A DNA stretch of 64,000 nt from Chitinophaga niabensis (GTDB lineage Bacteria > Bacteroidota > Bacteroidia > Chitinophagales > Chitinophagaceae), in the NCBI RefSeq assembly GCF_900129465.1, contig NZ_FSRA01000002.1, positions 930,001 to 994,000 on the forward strand, read 5' to 3'. A program made the position numbers and the translations under genes. This document shows positions 53,147 through 61,267 of the stretch, one piece after another. Each line of letters begins with the position of its first letter. The first letter of the stretch is position 1. Under the pieces are notes generated by a model. It made no database searches and was not told the origin of the DNA. It was given only the letters and a program-made list of their open reading frames with translations.

Positions 53147-53650
53147 TCACTTTTTCTTATAAACCGGTACAGTAGAACAAGGTTCCCCATACATAATACT
53201 CTTCGCAACCGGGCGGAGTAAACGCGTGATCTCCACATAAGCAGCTTCGGTAATGGATTTATCCCCACAACCTTTCACCACTACCCGCTGGTCCTGAAAT
53301 TGCTGAGGATCAATGCTTCCGAGATTTTTCAGGAACAGGGTCTTTTGCACAAAGTCTTCATCCCCAAATGCATAAAACCGCGCAACCGGCTCTAAGTAAC
53401 TGGCTACCAACATATAAGCCCAGATAGGAACGATTGCGTCCGCGCTGCAGATGATGGCTACATTTTTATCCCGGTACTGTTCCCAGTCCGTGGTGAGCAA
53501 TCCTGCCCTGAAATCTTTTTCCTTCAGGATCAGCTCCATAAAGAGGTGGTCCTTCAGATCAAACACGGCTGTTTCTCCCTGTGGGTAATAATTTTCCAGA
53601 TCTATGGTGGTAAGTGCGCTCTGCGCTACTTTGTTAATAATCTCGTCCAT
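53147..53650 (-). CDS. DUF2480 family protein
   Basis: 167 residues from ATG 53650; longer upstream reading would cross the promoter. Features: MDEIINKVAQSALTTIDLENYYP, FDLKDHLFMELILKEKDFR, the hydrophobic IVPIWAYMLVA, and VVVKGCGDKSITEAAYVEI with a conserved Cys. This is the DUF2480 pattern, found in Bacteroidota and without known function. The C-terminal Cys-containing block might bind a cluster or metal, but that is a guess. A -7 box lies 25 bp upstream. Confidence 0.85.
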   Translation of the reverse strand: MDEIINKVAQSALTTIDLENYYPQGETAVFDLKDHLFMELILKEKDFRAGLLTTDWEQYRDKNVAIICSADAIVPIWAYMLVASYLEPVARFYAFGDEDFVQKTLFLKNLGSIDPQQFQDQRVVVKGCGDKSITEAAYVEITRLLRPVAKSIMYGEPCSTVPVYKKK

Positions 53651-53674
53651 GGCCCTTTCTCTTAAATTGTACTG

Positions 53675-53682
53675 CAAATTTA
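53675..53682 (-). promoter_or_regulatory. -7 box of the DUF2480 gene
   Basis: TAAATTTG on the minus strand, 24 bp before the ATG. Confidence 0.5.
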
Positions 53683-53711
53683 CGAAATTCCGGGGTATCA
53701 GGGCCTGGCAC

Positions 53712-53740
53712 AAAAAAGGGCCGGGTGATGAACCCGGCCC
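53712..53740 (-). terminator. terminator of the PpiD-like gene
   Basis: Arms GGGCCGGG/CCCGGCCC around TGATGAA; followed on the minus strand by T6. Confidence 0.9.
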
Positions 53741-53765
53741 TGTATAGACTATATCTTTTCTAAAA

Positions 53766-55883
53766 TTAATTACCTGGGAAGAAGGTGGCACGGTTATCTG
53801 TAATGTTGCTTTTCTTCTTCAACGCTTCGAACAATTGCTGATCAGCAAATTGTTTCAGACTTTGTTCATAAGCCTGGCGTTGTTGTGCATAATCCATAGC
53901 AGGCTGAGGAGCCGGCACAAAACTGCTCACTTTAATAACAAACACACCGGTATTACCTTTTATAGGAGCAGAAGCTTTTGCAGTACCCCATGCTTTATTG
54001 AAAGCGGCACCACTTACGCGGGGCTCATAACCAATAGAAGCAATGAAAGGCTGAGCAAAGCTAACACCCTCTGCAGTTAATACAGGTTGGTTAGTTGCAC
54101 TGGCGGCAGCTTCAATTGTTGCAGGCTCTTTCAGTTTAGCGATGATCTGTTCTGCTTTTTTATCTTTCTTCACTTCTGCTTCTACCATCGGGCGAACTTC
54201 AGAAAGTGGAGCAGTACCTTTTTCACGGGCACCGGTTAAAACACCCACTACAAATTTATCTTCCAGTGTAAACACAGGGCTCACATCTCCTTTCTTTGCT
54301 TTGTAAGCCCAGCTTACAATTTCACGGGAACTTCCCAAACCTGGCAGTACAAAATCCATTGGGCTGATGTTATCTGCGATACGTTTGTTCAATCCTTTTT
54401 CCTGTACGGTTTTCTCAAAAGTTTTTTGGTCCTGGTTAGCGGTAGCAAAATCGTTGGCGCGGCCTAAAGCTTCGCTGCTGGTTGTGCTGCTCGCATCCAC
54501 ACGTTTAGCGAGGTACGCAATTTTCAACGCTGGTCCAAAGTTCTTTTGTTCTGTGATCTTTACCACAACATAACCGATCGGCAGTTTCACCGTTTTGATA
54601 GCGCCGGTAGTTCCTTCAAAAGCAAAATCTTTTACGAGTTGCAATTCAGGTGCAAAGTATCCACTGGGAGTAAGTGTATACTCACCGCCGGTTTGTTTGC
54701 TGTTTGGATCATCGGAGAATTGCAGGGCAAGTGCAGCAATATCAGCACCGCCTTTGATAGCAGATTCTAAACTGTCCGCACGGTGTTTTGCAGCAGAGTC
54801 AGTAAGACCAGGTTGCACGGCGATAAAGATCTGGCGGATCTTTGCAGTGTCCGGCATGGTTTTACGCGCAATCATTTTAGCATATACCACCAGGTTGTTA
54901 TCCTGGTAAGGTCCATACACTGTACCTACAGGGATATCGAGGATGGAATCTTTGCCTGGCACTTGTATCGTGCTGCGGGAAGCGAAACCATCATAATAAG
55001 GTAATTCGGAATTCAGTTTGATAAAACCAGCAATGTCCGGAGTAGTATCCATTTCTGCTCTCAGTTTTACCAGTTCGCTCATAGCAGCAGCACTGTCTGC
55101 AGCAGAAGGTAATGCATCAAAAGAAACATATTCCACCCTGCGGCTTTCCGGAACTTCAAAACGTACTTTGTTGTCCTGGATATATTTATTCAATTCTGCA
55201 TCGGTCACTTTAATAGTGCTGTCTGAAATAGTAGCGTAAGGAACCTGCACATAACTAATGTTAGCGGTTTGTGCATTTTCTGCAGTCTGCATTTGAGACA
55301 ACCATTTAGGATAATAGATACCCTGGTGAACCAACGTAATATATTTAAGGTTCTTTTGGTATTCAGCGATCATGTTATCGAACTGTACCAGCTGAGCACT
55401 CAGTTGGCCGGTTTGGTCCTGCCTTGCATTTTCTCTTACACGGTCCAGGATAGAACGGTCGAATTGACCGGTTTGAGGATCGGAGAAATTTTGGAGTACA
55501 AGTGGGTTAGGATTTTTACCATTGATCTGATCAGCAATTTCAGCGGTGGTCACTTCAATGCCCAGTTCATTATACTGTGCTGTCATGATCTGCTCGCGAA
55601 TGAATTCGTTCCAAACCTGTTCACGGATCCTTTGTTGATCTTCATCACCGAGGGTAGCACCTTGCAGTTGCTGACGTGCCTGGTTTTGTGCAACATCTAT
55701 CCTTCGGAGATATTCGCGGTAATCCAGCTCTTCGCCATTCACTTTACCTGCTGTGGTACTTTGTGAAAACATGGAACTTTTTCCGAAAAATACATCCTGT
55801 AGCAAAAAGCTCACAATAGCCACGCAGATCACTACAATGATAGCAACGGCATATTTGTCCCTGATTTTCTGAATAACTGACAT
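53766..55883 (-). CDS. PpiD/SurA-like membrane-anchored peptidyl-prolyl isomerase
   Basis: 705 residues. One membrane helix near the N-terminus (about 12-30, YAVAIIVVICVAIVSFLL). A SurA_N-type helical chaperone region follows (about 40-330; GKVNGEELDYREYLRRID, VWNEFIREQIMTAQYNELGIEVT). A parvulin-type domain comes next (about 340-450; RQIFIAV, ALQFSDDPNSKQTGGEYT), then a second partial parvulin-like region. It helps fold outer-membrane and secreted proteins in the periplasm. Its promoter side faces the DnaA-box region. Confidence 0.92.
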   Translation of the reverse strand: MSVIQKIRDKYAVAIIVVICVAIVSFLLQDVFFGKSSMFSQSTTAGKVNGEELDYREYLRRIDVAQNQARQQLQGATLGDEDQQRIREQVWNEFIREQIMTAQYNELGIEVTTAEIADQINGKNPNPLVLQNFSDPQTGQFDRSILDRVRENARQDQTGQLSAQLVQFDNMIAEYQKNLKYITLVHQGIYYPKWLSQMQTAENAQTANISYVQVPYATISDSTIKVTDAELNKYIQDNKVRFEVPESRRVEYVSFDALPSAADSAAAMSELVKLRAEMDTTPDIAGFIKLNSELPYYDGFASRSTIQVPGKDSILDIPVGTVYGPYQDNNLVVYAKMIARKTMPDTAKIRQIFIAVQPGLTDSAAKHRADSLESAIKGGADIAALALQFSDDPNSKQTGGEYTLTPSGYFAPELQLVKDFAFEGTTGAIKTVKLPIGYVVVKITEQKNFGPALKIAYLAKRVDASSTTSSEALGRANDFATANQDQKTFEKTVQEKGLNKRIADNISPMDFVLPGLGSSREIVSWAYKAKKGDVSPVFTLEDKFVVGVLTGAREKGTAPLSEVRPMVEAEVKKDKKAEQIIAKLKEPATIEAAASATNQPVLTAEGVSFAQPFIASIGYEPRVSGAAFNKAWGTAKASAPIKGNTGVFVIKVSSFVPAPQPAMDYAQQRQAYEQSLKQFADQQLFEALKKKSNITDNRATFFPGN

Positions 55884-56028
55884 ATATTATATAGTCTAAA
55901 TTTTAGAGGAAGCAAAAATAGAATAAAATAGTTGTAACTGCAAAATAGGTTTTTTAACCCCGAAAGTCAATACAGCAAAGGGTTTGAGCGGTACGGAAAG
56001 GGGGTGGATTTCTATCTTCATGCACACT

Positions 56029-56514
56029 TTATCCACATTTTGCCCGAAATTAAGAGATAGGTATTGGTTGTTATAAATCTTGTTAAAGGCCCGCCATTTG
56101 GCTATTTCCGGGTTTGGCGCCCGGTAGAATAAACACGTGGTTATCCACAAAATAAGCATATGCCCGATATAATCCACAACAAAATGTGGATTGATCTAAA
56201 GAAAACAGGAAAAATTTTCGGCCGCTTAGATTTCAGAAAAGCGGGTCAGTTTGTTCACAGTTGTTGTGAATAACCATGGGGTTAACGCTGTTTTCTGTGG
56301 GTAAACACCCCTTGAGAAGGAGGTAAAACTAAATTTGTTTTTCATCGCCGGGTAATTTTCAAATCTCAGGCGGTGGATAACCTTGCTCTTTTAACAATTT
56401 CTTAATACCCACAGCCCCGAAAAGTTGTTCAGTTGCATCCTTGTTAACACTGTGGATAAAGCATGCCAAACTCAGCATTGACGGGAAAAAGCAATGTTAA
56501 TTTGCTGTGGATAG
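56029..56514. other. cluster of DnaA boxes, candidate chromosomal origin (oriC)
   Basis: In the 754-bp gap between the PpiD-like gene and nadA there are four perfect TTATnCACA boxes: 56029-56037 and 56141-56149 on plus, 56265-56273 and 56451-56459 on minus. Near-matches lie at 56170 (TAATCCACA), 56185 (minus CAATCCACA), 56251 (TTGTTCACA), 56296, 56372 and 56506 (minus). Two pairs are arranged as inverted repeats (56170/56185 and 56251/56265). An AT-rich stretch (56605-56655) next to the last boxes could be the unwinding element. The genes on both sides are transcribed away from the cluster. It could instead be a DnaA-titration or regulatory locus. Confidence 0.72.
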
Positions 56515-56536
56515 TCACTAAAATAATAATAACAAG

Positions 56537-56544
56537 TACATTTG
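56537..56544 (+). promoter_or_regulatory. -7 box of nadA
   Basis: TACATTTG matches TAnnTTTG. The last near-consensus DnaA box (56506-56514) lies just upstream, so DnaA could influence this promoter. Confidence 0.45.
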
Positions 56545-56637
56545 TATCAGGGTAAGGAGCTGAGTTTCCCCCATATTCACACCCCTAATAGTAGTGGGTT
56601 TTCTCTTCTTTTTAAAAAGAAAAATTAATCTATAGTT

Positions 56638-57645
56638 ATGATTATAGAATTAGCGGAAGCAAAAAAAAATTTACAGAAAAAAGGGTTCCTTGACGTGGAG
56701 GTGGACGTTAAGCTGGACCTTTTTGCGGAAATAGACCGACTGAAAAAAGAAAAGAACGCGATCATCCTGGCACACTATTACCAGGAGCCTGATATCCAGG
56801 ACGTGGCAGATTATATTGGAGACAGCCTTGGGCTGAGCCAGCAGGCCGCAAAAACAGATGCAGACATTATCGTATTTGCCGGCGTGCACTTTATGGCCGA
56901 AACTGCCAAGATCCTCAGTCCACAGAAAAAAGTACTGCTGCCGGACCTGAAAGCAGGTTGTTCCCTGGCAGACAGTGCTCCTCCTGAGCTGTTCAAAAAG
57001 TTCAGGGACAAATACCCGGATCACATCGTAATCTCTTACATAAACTGTTCTGCAGGTATCAAAGCGCTCAGCGATATCATCTGCACGAGCTCTAATGCCG
57101 AAAAGATCATTGAAAGCGTTCCGAAGGACCAGCCGATCATTTTCGCACCCGACCGCAACCTGGGGTCTTATTTGATCAAGAAAACGGGTCGGGATATGGT
57201 GTTATGGAACGGAGCCTGTATGGTACACGAGATCTTCAGCCTGGAAAAGATCACCAAGTTAAAGGTGCGTCACCCTGAAGCGAAGATTATCGCACACCCG
57301 GAATGTGAAGCAAACGTACTGGCCATTGCAGATTTTATAGGTTCCACCACAGGCCTGCTGAAATTCACCCAGCGCGATGATGCCCAGGAATACATTGTAG
57401 TAACGGAGACGGGGATCCTCCACCAGATGCAAAAAGAGAATCCTGCCAAAACGTTCATTCCTGCGCCGCCAAATAATGCCTGCGCATGTAATGATTGCCC
57501 GCATATGAAATTGAACACCCTGGAGAAATTGTATCTCTGCATGGAATACGAAGAACCAGAGATCACCATGGAAGAAGGTTTGCGCATCGCCGCCAAGAAA
57601 CCGATCGACAGGATGCTGGAGATAAGTGCACAGGCAGGATTATAA
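56638..57645 (+). CDS. nadA: quinolinate synthase A
   Basis: 335 residues. NadA motifs: AIILAHYYQEPDIQDVADYIGDS (substrate site, with His/Tyr), FAGVHFMAE, and the three [4Fe-4S] cysteines in KAGCSLAD (about 107), NGACMVHE (about 194) and NNACACNDCPHM (about 281-286). It condenses iminoaspartate with dihydroxyacetone phosphate to quinolinate in de novo NAD synthesis. nadB and nadC are not in the window. Its product pathway complements the NAD salvage pair at 31-32 kb. Terminator follows. Confidence 0.96.
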   Translation: MIIELAEAKKNLQKKGFLDVEVDVKLDLFAEIDRLKKEKNAIILAHYYQEPDIQDVADYIGDSLGLSQQAAKTDADIIVFAGVHFMAETAKILSPQKKVLLPDLKAGCSLADSAPPELFKKFRDKYPDHIVISYINCSAGIKALSDIICTSSNAEKIIESVPKDQPIIFAPDRNLGSYLIKKTGRDMVLWNGACMVHEIFSLEKITKLKVRHPEAKIIAHPECEANVLAIADFIGSTTGLLKFTQRDDAQEYIVVTETGILHQMQKENPAKTFIPAPPNNACACNDCPHMKLNTLEKLYLCMEYEEPEITMEEGLRIAAKKPIDRMLEISAQAGL

Positions 57646-57665
57646 TCCATAGAAAATTTTCATAC

Positions 57666-57701
57666 AGTCCCGGGAGGAATAATTCTCCCGGGACTTTTTT
57701 T
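57666..57701 (+). terminator. terminator of nadA
   Basis: Perfect 11-bp arms AGTCCCGGGAG/CTCCCGGGACT followed by T7. Confidence 0.92.
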
Positions 57702-57845
57702 GTGCTTGTTCATTCACTTACTTAGATAGGGTTGACATAGGCTTGAGATAGGGTATTTGTTTATTGATCGTTCGATATTTTGAGGATAAAGAAACACTGG
57801 GAATAAAGAATCAAGTAGAGGGAAATCCGCTCTCTTTGTACAAAT

Positions 57846-57875
57846 AAAAAAGGATGCCTTTATCAGACATCCTTT
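57846..57875 (-). terminator. terminator of feoA
   Basis: Arms AAAGGATG/CATCCTTT; on the minus strand followed by T6. Confidence 0.8.
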
Positions 57876-57897
57876 ATAAAATCTTTTGCTGTTATTG

Positions 57898-58128
57898 TTA
57901 GATAGCGATCTCTTCTACCCAGATATGATCTGCTTCTGTTTTGCGAAGTGATAGATTGTACCCGGCAACAATAATACAGATCGGATCTCCCATAGGTGCA
58001 ATCTTTTCTACTTTAACTGTTTCTCCTGGTACACAACCCATTTCCATTAATTTAATATGGATATCACTTTTCTCGAAATCCCTGATCACTGCACTTTTGC
58101 CAAGCGTAAGGGAAGAAAGTTTAATCAT
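57898..58128 (-). CDS. feoA: FeoA family SH3-like protein
   Basis: 76 residues, a complete FeoA domain: LTLGKSAVIRDF, LMEMGCVPGETVKVEKIAPMGDPI and LSLRKTEADHIWVEEI. FeoA assists the ferrous iron channel FeoB. No feoB lies next to it here: upstream is a sugar acetyltransferase and downstream, convergent, is nadA. It is therefore either a stand-alone FeoA or a partner of a distant feoB. It has its own well-formed promoter. Confidence 0.88.
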   Translation of the reverse strand: MIKLSSLTLGKSAVIRDFEKSDIHIKLMEMGCVPGETVKVEKIAPMGDPICIIVAGYNLSLRKTEADHIWVEEIAI

Positions 58129-58187
58129 GATGATTTATTGATCGAGTTAAAACCAATCTGTGACCAAAGCCCCAGCTAATTACGATG

Positions 58188-58219
58188 CAAAGGTATGGCA
58201 CAAAGGGGAATATGCAAAA
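58188..58219 (-). promoter_or_regulatory. feoA promoter with -33 and -7 elements
   Basis: On the minus strand TTTTG (from 58219) is followed after 19 bp by TACCTTTG (58195-58188). This is the best complete Bacteroidota promoter seen in the window. The leader to the feoA ATG is about 50 nt. Confidence 0.6.
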
Positions 58220-58262
58220 AAGAGGGATAGCCGGTTTTACAGTTGCAGAGATGGTTTTTGTT

Positions 58263-58856
58263 TCAGTTTGAATCTTGCCTGGCTTCTTCCTGGTTGAGAT
58301 CATCGTTACTGATGGCGCGAATGGGCCGCGCAGGATTTCCTCCAACCAGGGTATTCGGGGGAACATCTTTTGTGACCACAGCACCTGCAGCCACAACTGA
58401 GTTTTCACCTATGGTCACGCCACCAATAATTATGGCACCGGCAGCGATCCAAACATTCCTTTCAATTACAATGGGCTTTCCAATTGTAATAGCCCGGCGT
58501 TGTGAAGGTTCAAGGGGATGACCTGTTGTGATGATGCTTACATTTGGTCCGATCATAACATCGTCTCCGATATGGAGACCACCGAGATCATAGAAGGTAC
58601 AGTTCTGATTTATGAAAACATTCTGCCCAATGCGTATTTCTGTTCCGCCGGCAGTATAGAATGGTGGGATTAGCAGGAAACTTTGGTCTACCTCTTTGCC
58701 GGTTAGTTCACTGAACAAGGTCCGTATTTCATCAAGATCATCAAAGGTTAATCGGTTAAGTTTTGTGGTGATAGCTGTTGCACGTTTAACGTTTGCTACC
58801 ATATCTGCTGATTCCGGGGTTCTTCTGTGAATTATTTTTGTATGATCGTTATGCAT
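58263..58856 (-). CDS. maltose/galactoside O-acetyltransferase family protein
   Basis: 197 residues. An N-terminal helical Mac-type region (about 18-65) is followed by a left-handed beta-helix with hexapeptide repeats: FINQNCTFYDLGGLHIGDD, MIGPNVSIITTGHPLEP (catalytic His), VWIAAGAIIIGGVTIGENSVV and NPARPIRAI. It is the family of LacA/Maa enzymes that acetylate sugars from acetyl-CoA. No sugar genes are adjacent, so the acceptor is unknown. Confidence 0.9.
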   Translation of the reverse strand: MHNDHTKIIHRRTPESADMVANVKRATAITTKLNRLTFDDLDEIRTLFSELTGKEVDQSFLLIPPFYTAGGTEIRIGQNVFINQNCTFYDLGGLHIGDDVMIGPNVSIITTGHPLEPSQRRAITIGKPIVIERNVWIAAGAIIIGGVTIGENSVVAAGAVVTKDVPPNTLVGGNPARPIRAISNDDLNQEEARQDSN

Positions 58857-58971
58857 GGCTGGTGTTTTCTATTGTTCGCTAAAGCTAAAAGTAATATTCT
58901 ACCCTTTATTTTTATCTTCCGGGAAACTGAAACCTTATGGCAGAACCAACTTTTCATTCTAATTTTACACG

Positions 58972-59397
58972 ATGGCAGTACAATTTTCAGCACATGAGGT
59001 AAAAGTGGGGATGAAAGATCGAACCCGGCTCAAAGCTTTTATCGAGGAGTTATTCCGGAGAGAGGAACAGGGATTGAAACACCTACAGTACGTTTTCTGT
59101 ACAGATGAATATCTTCTGCAGCTAAACGAGGAGTTTTTGAAGCACGATACCTATACAGATATCGTCACTTTTGAATTATCAGATGACCCGGAAGTAACCG
59201 AAGGGGAAATATACATAAGTATCGATAGGGTGAAAGAGAATGCGGCAAACTTTGAGGTAACAGAAAACTATGAATTGCACCGGGTTATTTTTCATGGGGC
59301 TTTACATTTGTGCGGATATAAGGATAAGACGAAAAAGGAAGAAGCACTCATGCGACAGAAAGAGGATGAGTATCTTAGTTTATACTTCGAAAAGTAA
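58972..59397 (+). CDS. ybeY: endoribonuclease YbeY (rRNA maturation)
   Basis: 141 residues. The central HRVIFHGALHLCGYKDKTKK is the zinc motif region. The first two His are present, but the third His of the textbook HGxLHLxGYDH motif is replaced (Lys-Asp-Lys), as I recall for other Bacteroidota YbeY proteins, which use a modified end. YVFCTDEYLLQLNEEFLKHD, then TDIVTF, is also typical. It processes the 16S rRNA 3' end and takes part in ribosome quality control. The stop codon (59395-59397) is inside a 32-bp palindrome that also contains a parS-like site. Confidence 0.9.
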   Translation: MAVQFSAHEVKVGMKDRTRLKAFIEELFRREEQGLKHLQYVFCTDEYLLQLNEEFLKHDTYTDIVTFELSDDPEVTEGEIYISIDRVKENAANFEVTENYELHRVIFHGALHLCGYKDKTKKEEALMRQKEDEYLSLYFEK

Positions 59398-59427
59398 AAG
59401 GGATGTTCCACGTGGAACATCCCTTTT
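59396..59427. other. parS-like site 1 within a 32-bp perfect palindrome / ybeY terminator hairpin
   Basis: TGTTCCACGTGGAACA (59404-59419) is a perfect palindrome that fits the ParB-binding parS consensus (TGTTnCACGTGnAACA). The symmetry extends perfectly to 59396-59427, overlaps the ybeY stop and is followed by further T (59424-59429). As RNA it would form a very strong hairpin with a U tail, so it can also end ybeY transcription. Confidence 0.75.
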
Positions 59428-59441
59428 TTAATTCGTATAGA

Positions 59442-59457
59442 TGTTTCACGTGGAACA
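59442..59457. other. parS-like site 2
   Basis: TGTTTCACGTGGAACA, one base from perfect symmetry and within the parS consensus, 23 bp from site 1. Confidence 0.72.
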
Positions 59458-60116
59458 TCTGTCATACAAGGTTTTTTTGAATGAAATCCTCTTTTAAGAG
59501 GAGATTGTCTACTAACAGGAGAAATCCTCCCCTCCTTTTATGGGATTCTGCGCTCCTGATTTTGCCTGCCTTTATTTTCTTAATAGGATCTTACAGTTAT
59601 CACTGTAGATCTTGTCCTTTCCGTGATACCCAGCCAGGCTGCCGGTACCATTCACTTCGCATACACCACGGGATATAGAACGGTATTCACTGATGGTTTT
59701 ACCAGTTCGTAATCTATTTTAGCTCACCTGGATTTTCCATTATTCATACATGATCACCTTTTGCTATCATTATTTTCCTTCCTTTTTAGCGACCCTCCCT
59801 GTTTATTGGGCCGTTTACCTAATATAAAAGGAACTATAGCACTGTTTCTACTAAGGAAATGTAGGTAGGGAGATCTTATGAACGTAAATAGATGCTAACT
59901 CCCGGATGCTTTTTCCGCTTTAGTATTTCCCAAAGGGTCTGTTTATTTCTTTGATCTTCTTGATAGAAAGAATTATTGCGGGTTTCCTGTTGTTTTATGT
60001 GGGAATATTCATCTTCTCTTATAAAGCAGCTTTCCAATATCCTGTGATGGATCTTTTAGGAAGCTGCTCCTGGCATAATTTCTACTTCTTTACCTTCCTA
60101 AGCACTTGTTTATAGA

Positions 60117-60132
60117 TGTTCCACGTGGAACA
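60117..60132. other. parS-like site 3
   Basis: TGTTCCACGTGGAACA, the same 16 bp as site 1, with symmetry extending to 60112-60137. No T-run follows, so it is not a terminator. Confidence 0.72.
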
Positions 60133-60470
60133 TCTATCCTGGCGAAATAAAATGATGGGAACCTCCTCTTTATAATGTTAACTTCTAGCTACAATCCTTA
60201 CGGAATATCCAGCTAATTCCAATATTCTTATGAGGAAAAGCTCTAATTATTCAGTGTTATTCTAAAATAGCGTTACAACTATGGCCTTTTTTAGATAAAT
60301 AGCCTTTAACTAGTATACCTCCACTTCCCTTCCTAAAAAGAGAATCCTTTGTTTTATAAGTAAATCCAAGTCCAATCTCTTAGATTCTTCCCCAAAACCT
60401 CCATTTTAACAGTTAAATCTGTCTAAAAACATTCGCACGAGCCTTAGCTTTAAGGAAAGATATCTTCCGC

Positions 60471-60495
60471 GTACACTATGACGGGCATAGTGTAC
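60471..60495. other. perfect inverted repeat of unknown role
   Basis: GTACACTATG and CATAGTGTAC (10-bp arms) around ACGGG. There is no T-run, so it is not a normal terminator. It could be an operator, a small structured RNA element or a protein-binding site in the origin-proximal region. Confidence 0.5.
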
Positions 60496-61240
60496 CATCC
60501 CAAATACCAAATCTTCCTTAAGATCTGGTCATTTTCTTCTGTTCTCTCTTTTGTTTATCCCTATTTCCTAAAAGAGAGGGGGTCTTTTTAGGGATTTTAT
60601 CTATTTGAGTTACAAAGAACCCCCTTCTTTTTATACATCCTTTCAATAATTCATCCTCTATCTACTCTAATCTTATTTAAAACAAGAATTTTATCTACTC
60701 ATTTAGAAGAAAGAGGAATCATCTAAATAGATCTGCCCTATAAATACCTTAATACGATGTGTTTTACACAGTTATTCCAATAATTCAGCCCCGGGGCGTT
60801 TATCAAATCCCCCTTTTAAAGCAAGGTCACTATCTCTATTCTTTTTTCATTAGGCGTTTATTCTTTCACAACACGGTTAGTTCCTTTATATACATCCTCC
60901 CTGTACAGTCTACTTTTTAAGAAAAAGCATTTCCGAAACAGGTTCATGATCAAGAATTGGTTCTATTTACTTCTACCCGGTTTGCTGCAATAGCATGCAA
61001 AAAACAACTCCTCTTTATAACCAACTCCGATAATTCTACGGAAGATCTACCTTCTTCCTGTAAAAAATCCCAAAAACAACATGCCTCCATGCAAAAAAAA
61101 CTCCTGCAACAAAATCAAATCTCCCTCTCTAAAACCCCCTTCATGAACCCCCTTATCAATATCTCCTCTTAAACACCTCAGAAAACAACAGCTCCCTGAT
61201 AAACAGATTGTTTTAAGCCCCTCCCATCAATCTTTATACT

Positions 61241-61248
61241 TAACTTTG
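61241..61248 (+). promoter_or_regulatory. -7 box of mnmG
   Basis: TAACTTTG matches TAnnTTTG and lies 19 bp before the ATG. Confidence 0.55.
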
Positions 61249-61267
61249 CACTCTCAAAATTTTCATA

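Larger units (their letters stand above)
59398..61267. other. 1.87-kb gene-free region between ybeY and mnmG
   Basis: No convincing gene on either strand; the only frames are 65 and 71 codons without family features. The plus strand is markedly pyrimidine-rich and the stretch is AT-rich compared with its neighbours. It contains three parS-like sites (first at its edge) and a perfect 10-bp inverted repeat (60471-60495). No tRNA-like sequence was noticed. Everything visible fits a structural, origin-proximal chromosome region. Confidence 0.65.

Noticed and set aside
56586..56596. TAGTAG element that might be a DnaA-trio
   Set aside because: Only two repeats and about 75 bp from the nearest DnaA box; a real trio directly follows a box.
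59481..59678. 65-codon plus-strand frame in the gene-free zone
   Set aside because: Its hydrophobic stretch comes from the general T/C-richness; no conserved motif and poor codon pattern.
60957..61172. 71-codon plus-strand frame before mnmG
   Set aside because: Low-complexity Ser/Gln/Lys/Asn translation of a biased region; no motif.
59398..61267. tRNA or rRNA genes in the long gap
   Set aside because: No T-loop (GGTTCRA) or paired acceptor stems were found by eye.
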